From: Microthyrium microscopicum
Lineage: Eukaryota; Ascomycota; Dothideomycetes; Microthyriales; Microthyriaceae
Assembly: GCA_010405405.1 (NCBI GenBank)
Contig: MU004245.1
Span: 127,256 to 191,255 of the forward strand
DNA length: 64,000 bases
Reading direction: 5' to 3'
Shown here: one piece after another, positions 58,635 through 64,000 of the stretch
How positions within the stretch are numbered: the stretch's first letter is position 1
Layout: every line of letters starts with the position of its first letter
Translations under genes and position numbers: made by a program
Notes under the pieces: generated by a model
Databases searched by the model: none
What the model was told of the DNA's origin: nothing
Seen by the model: only the letters and a program-made list of their open reading frames with translations

Positions 58635-60812
58635 TTTGGCGTTCAACTCAACAGTGAGATCGCAGTGACAGACGAGTCCAACCTTGAAAGCGTGGAGGCG
58701 TCAGTGCCCCCATTGTATACTTCTTATAACTGACCCCTCAACCCCATTTTTTACTTGCAATACTACTTATATCAGCTAGTGGCTTTATATCCATATTGAG
58801 TCTCACGAACGAGAGGTCAAAACCTGATTGTAGCGACCAACAAGCTTTACACCAATTGGAGCAGTTGAAATGTCGACAATGGAGATGTATAAGCAATACT
58901 CCCGCACGAATACCATCTCAGGTAGATGAACGAGTCGATTGAACACTCTATTTTGTTCTCGGATGAAGGATCCGGGGGTTTGGAGTTCAACAGAGATATA
59001 AGAGATAGGGTTCAAGCCACGAGAATATTTGTCCAAGATCCTAGGGTTTTTCATCTACCGGCTACTTCGATTCGTAGTCTGTTAAGATCAGGAGAACGTG
59101 CTATGATGCTATGCAATCTGATATAGCTTTGTCGCCTTTCAAACTTTGGCTAGGCGTAATTGATGACAGTCAATAGCCACGCCGTTAGAAGGTCCAAGCT
59201 GACCTGTGAAGCAAAAGATTATGATTGTACATTGATCACAGAGGTCAGGAGAATACGCGTCAAAGAGCTTGTGACTGTCGTCGTTCGGATGTTCCAAGAG
59301 CTTGGAGAGACTAGGCAAAAGATATCTTCTTATGAGCTAGAAGCCATTGAAGCTAGTCGGCGAAAGCCAAAGGATCCATCTCCATGGAGTAGAGACCGGA
59401 ATCCTGAGCCAGTTGGAGTGAGATATTAAAATTATAGTCTCAGGCAGAGAACTTGTTTCACTACATCCAGCTCGTTGAAATAGAAATCATGAAATCTGAC
59501 GATGAGGCAGAGTGCTCACGTAAAATCCAGATCCAGATCCAGATCTCAAATTCCAATGCCGAAAACTTTACCATGATTTTGAAAATGGACTGAATAGTAT
59601 TCATGTAAACTGCATAGCAATGGAATGTGCCCTAATAGGTTTGTTAGAAGTATGGCTAGTCGTTTATAAGGCTGTGACGTGCTGTGATTGGACAGCAGCA
59701 TCTATAAACTGTGTCAAAGTTGGAGGGCACTATCGGCCTGCTTGGTAGCAGTAAACAGTAAACTTGTCCGTAAAGGCTGTACGGGTTTGGAGTTTCTAAA
59801 GAACATCTTGCAGGATCTAAGCCGACAGCTTTAAGCATTTCATAAGGTGTAAAAAGTACCTTAAATACCTGCAGCAAGAGAGGCTCCCTTATTGTGACAC
59901 TTGATGGGCTTGGCCTTCAAGTTGTATAACTCTGTAATGAATTATAGGCTTCTTTTCATCTCACCTGTATTGAAAACTGTTTAGAGTACCAATGGCTGGG
60001 CAGACATCGGGCTGTTGGGCCTGGAGCACTGTTTACAAGCAAACATTTGGAGGGCACACAGCGGGAAAGGAGCGTGACTGGAAAGGATTGTTTGTAGTGT
60101 GTGAACGCAACCCAGCAAAGTGACAGGAAAAGCATGAAGCAGAAGAAAAGCTTCAGCATTCCAATACTGGCAATTGGAAAGGGGAAAACGCAGGAGAAAG
60201 CGTTTGGTACAAGACCATTGGTAAAAGAGGCAAGTTACACAAGGGAGGGACACCATTCATACCCATGGGTGCCATGCCAGAGGCTTCCGCGTGGAAGCGC
60301 CTGTGTTTGCGGGGCTGCCAATACCAATGCATGTGCAGCAGAGAAGAGAGAAGGAGTTCCATGAACTTCAAGGTGTACTGTACTTGCCAACGTTTTAATG
60401 GTGGTGATGGGCTCTCGACCGCGCAGGCAATTCGAAACGGTTTACTAGGTTAGACATTGCGCAGCGACAATGATAAACATTGAGGAAAGCAGTTCGCGGA
60501 GAAGAAAAGACCAAACTTTGAACCAGGACCAGGGACAAAGAAGGTTGAGGATTCGAGGAAAGTATGGTGCTGAAATGATCTTGATGCGATTCAAGGTATT
60601 GAGTGCTCCCTACATGGATGTACGGATCAAATACATGGATGGATTTGAATTCTTGGATAGAAGCATTCAGGCAGTCTCAGAGTTCAAATGCAGATGTTTA
60701 CCAAGTCACACTCAACAAAGGCATTTAGGATGGCAAACAAAGGAAGATAAAGATGCGTGTAATGGTATCAAGGAAGGAATCAAGGAAGGCTGAAGCGTCT
60801 TGATGTCTTGAA
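58635..60812. other. long gene-poor intergenic region
   Basis: About 2.2 kb. It contains a small (ATCCAG)n run near 59525-59545. Several short reading frames, the longest about 90 codons at 59160-59429, lack supporting features. No RNA gene or transposon was recognised. Confidence 0.5.
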
Positions 60813-60850
60813 ATACTGGTACGTGCCAGGTACCAGTATCCACCTGGCAC
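60813..60850. repeat. two interleaved inverted repeats
   Basis: Arm ATACTGGTAC (60813-60822) pairs with GTACCAGTAT (60830-60839), and GTGCCAGGT (60823-60831) pairs with ACCTGGCAC (60842-60850). The arms are arranged A-B-A'-B', so only one hairpin can form fully at a time, or a pseudoknot-like fold could form. A CACGTG hexamer follows directly. It lies about 1.1 kb upstream of VTS1. Confidence 0.75.
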
Positions 60851-61928
60851 CACGTGAACCTTGTGCAGATAATGGGAGAAGGCGGTTGCGCCAGTCAATA
60901 AATAACCGTAATACGACCCATAGTCATGCTATACATAGCTATTTATTGGTAATATAAGTAAGGTTCTCCCAAAGAAAGGCTGTAGTTTGCCACTAGTGTA
61001 TCTTACCCTCCTGGACCGGCCGTTTCCGGCGTAGTGAATAAAGCATCAACCAATAGACAATGTCATCCCAGAAAGCAGTCAGCCCAGTCGCAGCGCTCTC
61101 ACTCCCATTTTGTCTCTCGATGCTCCTCGCGCTGTAAAGTGTAAAGACCTGCCAAAAAGCCTCCATCCACTCAGCTGCTGTTTCTCGCTTGTCCATTCTG
61201 ATTCAAGAGTCTTCTGCTTCCAAAAGCCGTACACCCCTTTTGTTCAAGTTCTTCATCTTCTACTGCCTTCTCTCCAACTTCCTCTTCAGATCAAATTCCC
61301 ATCGGATCTTGACTTCCCATTGCGATTCTTGCAACTCTGTGCATTTATCCCTTCTCCAGAATACGCGCCAACGCTTTCCGACGCCTCCTCGCGCAGTCCA
61401 CTTTTCCACCCAGACCTGTCATCTGTCACTTTGTCCCCTCAGCCAGATTCTGCTCTCTCCCACAAACGTCCCCTCCCATCCTCCAAACGCGCTTCTACAA
61501 TACCCGTCCTCAGTTTCTTCACGACCCAAGAAGGTTCTGCTATCACCCGTCGTTGCCAAGCCGGCATATCCTGACCATCGTCTCTACCTACTGGTTGGCC
61601 CTCTTCTGCCTTTCCATGCCTCTTCGACATACACCTTCTTCCGTGAAGCTCCTTTGAGGTCTGCAGGTCAGCAGGAGAGCCTTCAGTCACTTTCTAATAT
61701 ACAGCCTTTCTAATCCTGTACGTTTGACTGTCCTTGCAAACACCAGCCATCTCCGTCTTCACGCATCGGAGCTCGTAGCACATTTCACCAACGACTCCTA
61801 CCCCTCCGTTTACTACTTTTCCCCAGTCGCTTGCATACAAAAGCTTACACTCGTCCAGAATCTGTTTAACCATTTACTCTTCAACTTGTCTCAACTGAAC
61901 TGCTTGTTATCGCTCAATCAAGTGCAAA
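60851..61928 (+). promoter_or_regulatory. VTS1 upstream region and pyrimidine-rich leader
   Basis: The distal part is ordinary. From about 61200 to 61928 the plus strand becomes strongly C/T-rich with few purine runs, typical of a long fungal 5' leader. If transcription starts before 61189, a frame of 174 codons (61189-61713) would be an upstream ORF; it lacks protein-like character. Confidence 0.5.
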
Positions 61929-63895
61929 ATGGCCAACAATATTGCTGGTAACCGTAATAGTACCCCTGAGGGATCTACTCTTCGTCCACCGTCGGCCCGT
62001 CAAATTGGAGCGGGTCATCATCTTCGAGCATCTGCCGACATCACTCCCTTTGCCTCCCCATCTCTGTCGGGTCGTGGGATTAGACCATCATCCGAAGTCT
62101 ACTACAACCAGGCCAACCAAGGCCAAGGTCAGAGCATCGATGATTTAGACAAGGCCACCCAGCAATGGCTTGCGGACATCGATCAATATGAAGCTACTCT
62201 AGAGGAAATGGCTACTGCTACCCTTGATCAAGATTTCAAAGATGAATTGAGCGCAATTGAACAATGGTTCAGGGTCCTTAGCGAGGCTGAACGAACCTCT
62301 GCTCTGTATGCCCTTTTGCAGCAGACCACTCAGGTTCAGATTCGATTCTTTATTCAGGTTCTACAGGAAATGGCCAAGACCCACCCTATATCTGGTATTT
62401 TGACCCCCGCCAACTTCGGCCAAAAGGGTCAGTCCTGCGATGGCCTAGAGATTTCCGTGCTAACATTTGCAGATCCCATGTCTCAAAAGCTCACTGACGC
62501 TATGAGCAAACTTGGAGTCGAAGGCTCCCGAAATTCTGTCGGTCTGAGCCGTCCTCCACCTTCACCCGGCGCAAAACGTCTCTCGGGGCTCGATCCATCC
62601 ATTATTAGTTCCATGTTTCCCGACGCCGCCGCGGCAATCGCCAAGCAAAAGGAGCAGTTCACCCAGCAGACTGGAATGGCTCCACCATCTACTCGTAACA
62701 GCATCATAGGTGATCGTACCTCTCTCATCGGGGATCGCACTTCCCTGGTCGGTGATCGAAGCTCTTTGATTGCTCCAACCATTTCTGCTCCCGAGGAGAA
62801 CAAAAAAGATGCTTCCGCTGCACCTTCTTCGCCTTGGGCTCAGCGCGGTGCTGATGGCCAGCGACCAAAGTCCTCTTCTAGTCAACAGCCACCAATGGGT
62901 CAATTCATTCAACCACCTCCTTCAGCTGGCGGGTTGAGATCCCCACGACCACCTCAAATTTCGGGTGATACCAATTTGCAAAGCACCACTTTGAATGCGC
63001 CAGAAGGACAGGCGATTCCTCTCCTTTCTCCATATCATGGAAGCGGCAATTGGGCATCCATGGTCAACACGCCTATGGTCCCAAATTTTGCCAACCAACA
63101 AGGCGCAAACCAGGCAGAAATGGTTGCCAATGCCACGGCCATGAAGCTTGCTGCGCTTTCAACCGTGAACAACAGGATCCAATTTGACGATGTACGCAAG
63201 TACCGCCGGTCGAGATCAAACGACGGTCAAGGACATGGTATTCCCCCATCTCCAGGCATTCCAGCCAACTTCATTATGACCAACGAGCATGGTCAAATGC
63301 TTACTCCACAACAAGCCGCCGCGCTTCAAGCTCAACAGCTAGCTGCGCTGAATGCGCGACGATCCAGGCCAAACTCGCCAGGGGTGTTTCTGTCTGGCGC
63401 TCCAAATCTTCATGCTTTGGGCTTCCAAGCTCCCCAAAATAATGCCTTTTTAACCACTCTGGATGCCAACGCCGCGATGGCAGCTGGCATGAATATTGGT
63501 CAATTCGGCATGGGCATGGGCATGGCTGGTGGCGATGGCTATCTTTCCGATCATGGTGATATGCGTCAACGTGGACGTTCTCCTCGTGGTAGACGTGGTA
63601 GCTCCAAGCCTCCAGAGGATCCTACAGATGCACATCTCTTGCAGGATATTCCATCTTGGCTTCGTAGCTTGCGTTTGCACAAGTATACGGATAACTTGAA
63701 AGACCTCAAGTGGCAAGAGCTTATTGAGCTCGACGATGATGGTCTAGAGAAACGGGGCGTTGCTGCAGTTGGTGCTCGACGCAAGATGCTCAAGGTAGGT
63801 TCATTTCTTATTACGCTTGCTTCGATTATTTACTAATTTCCTACCAGGTTTTCGAGCAGGTCAAGGAGGCCAAGGAGACTGGAAAGGTCAATTAA
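61929..63895 (+). CDS. VTS1: Vts1, SAM-domain RNA-binding protein (Smaug family)
   Basis: Binds Smaug-recognition-element hairpins in mRNAs through its sterile-alpha-motif domain and recruits the deadenylation machinery. Exons 61929-63794 and 63848-63895 encode 637 aa. The N-terminal conserved region includes [20 protein letters not shown]; the middle is Ser/Pro/Gln-rich and disordered. The SAM domain (about 570-625) begins [17 protein letters not shown] and includes GAARRK-like residues in [10 protein letters not shown], the RNA-contacting loop, then the intron and [16 protein letters not shown] three-fold heptapeptide repeat with GDRTSL cores occurs near residues 258-280. The short last exon ends the gene before the window edge. 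Confidence 0.95.
62699..62770 (+). repeat. 21-bp coding repeat in VTS1
   Basis: Three consecutive near-copies encode [14 protein letters not shown] and SLVGDRS. They lie in the disordered middle of the protein. Confidence 0.8.
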
Positions 63896-64000
63896 ACTGG
63901 CGCAAGCCATTAGAAAGGTATCCACCGGGAATCATTGGGAACTAATGGTGTCTTGCAAGAGAAATGCATGGAGTCTGGGAAAGAGGATTTTTTTGGCATA

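Noticed and set aside
59160-59429. 89-codon plus-strand frame
   Set aside because: Charged but without recognisable family or promoter; not enough support to call a gene.
61110-61713. Two long overlapping frames upstream of VTS1
   Set aside because: They arise from pyrimidine-rich leader sequence; the translations are Ser/Pro/Leu-biased with no family features.
1-64000. CRISPR arrays, bacterial operons, PKS or NRPS backbone genes
   Set aside because: No regular spaced repeats or relevant modules were seen; gene structure is fungal throughout.

Overview
The window is nuclear DNA of a filamentous ascomycete (Pezizomycotina; a more exact class cannot be fixed from the sequence alone). Evidence: small GT-AG introns of about 45-130 nt, a TA-saturated repeat compartment of the type left by repeat-induced point mutation (RIP), a HET-domain gene, fungal transcription-factor and MFS transporter genes, and clear orthologues of SEY1, MAK16, VID28/GID5, VTS1 and ribosomal protein eL29. 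Exon structures below were built by hand from splice signals, reading-frame continuity and family similarity; each model closes in frame.

Layout. 1-3890: TA-rich, gene-empty RIP-type block. 3890-9000: UDP-glucose 6-dehydrogenase and an HpcH/HpaI-type aldolase, both on the minus strand. 10-17 kb: a metabolic group with a fungal transcription-factor-like gene, an SDR reductase, an omega-like glutathione transferase and a sugar-porter MFS gene. 17.5-21.3 kb: a six-cysteine small secreted protein, a DUF3632-like gene and an orphan gene. 21.5-24.3 kb: SEY1. 25-27.6 kb: secreted LysM-LysM-CBM18-GH18 chitinase. 28-33.3 kb: MAK16 and the armadillo protein VID28/GID5. 33.5-39 kb: alpha/beta hydrolase, a second six-cysteine secreted protein, and a HET-domain gene. 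40-45.7 kb: secreted type-B carboxylesterase and a secreted Nod19-like protein. 46-54.4 kb: small Ser/Lys-rich ORF, eL29, a 2OG-Fe(II) oxygenase, a PLP-dependent dehydratase, a head-to-head PaiB-like/PaiA-like pair, and an orphan gene. 55.2 kb: intron-bearing tRNA-Ser(UGA)-like gene. 55.7-58.6 kb: extended-SDR reductase and a second Nod19-like gene. 58.6-61.9 kb: long gene-poor stretch. 61.9-63.9 kb: VTS1.

How the parts relate. Housekeeping genes (SEY1, MAK16, VID28, eL29, VTS1) alternate with accessory secreted and metabolic genes. Two secreted families occur twice: the six-cysteine proteins (17.5 and 35.4 kb) and the Nod19-like proteins (44 and 57.3 kb). The most striking neighbourhood is 51.6-53.5 kb, where a PaiB-type FMN-binding protein and a PaiA-like GNAT acetyltransferase are divergently paired, recalling the bacterial paiAB pair. 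The 7.4-17 kb group could be a small catabolic or detoxification cluster, but that is inference.
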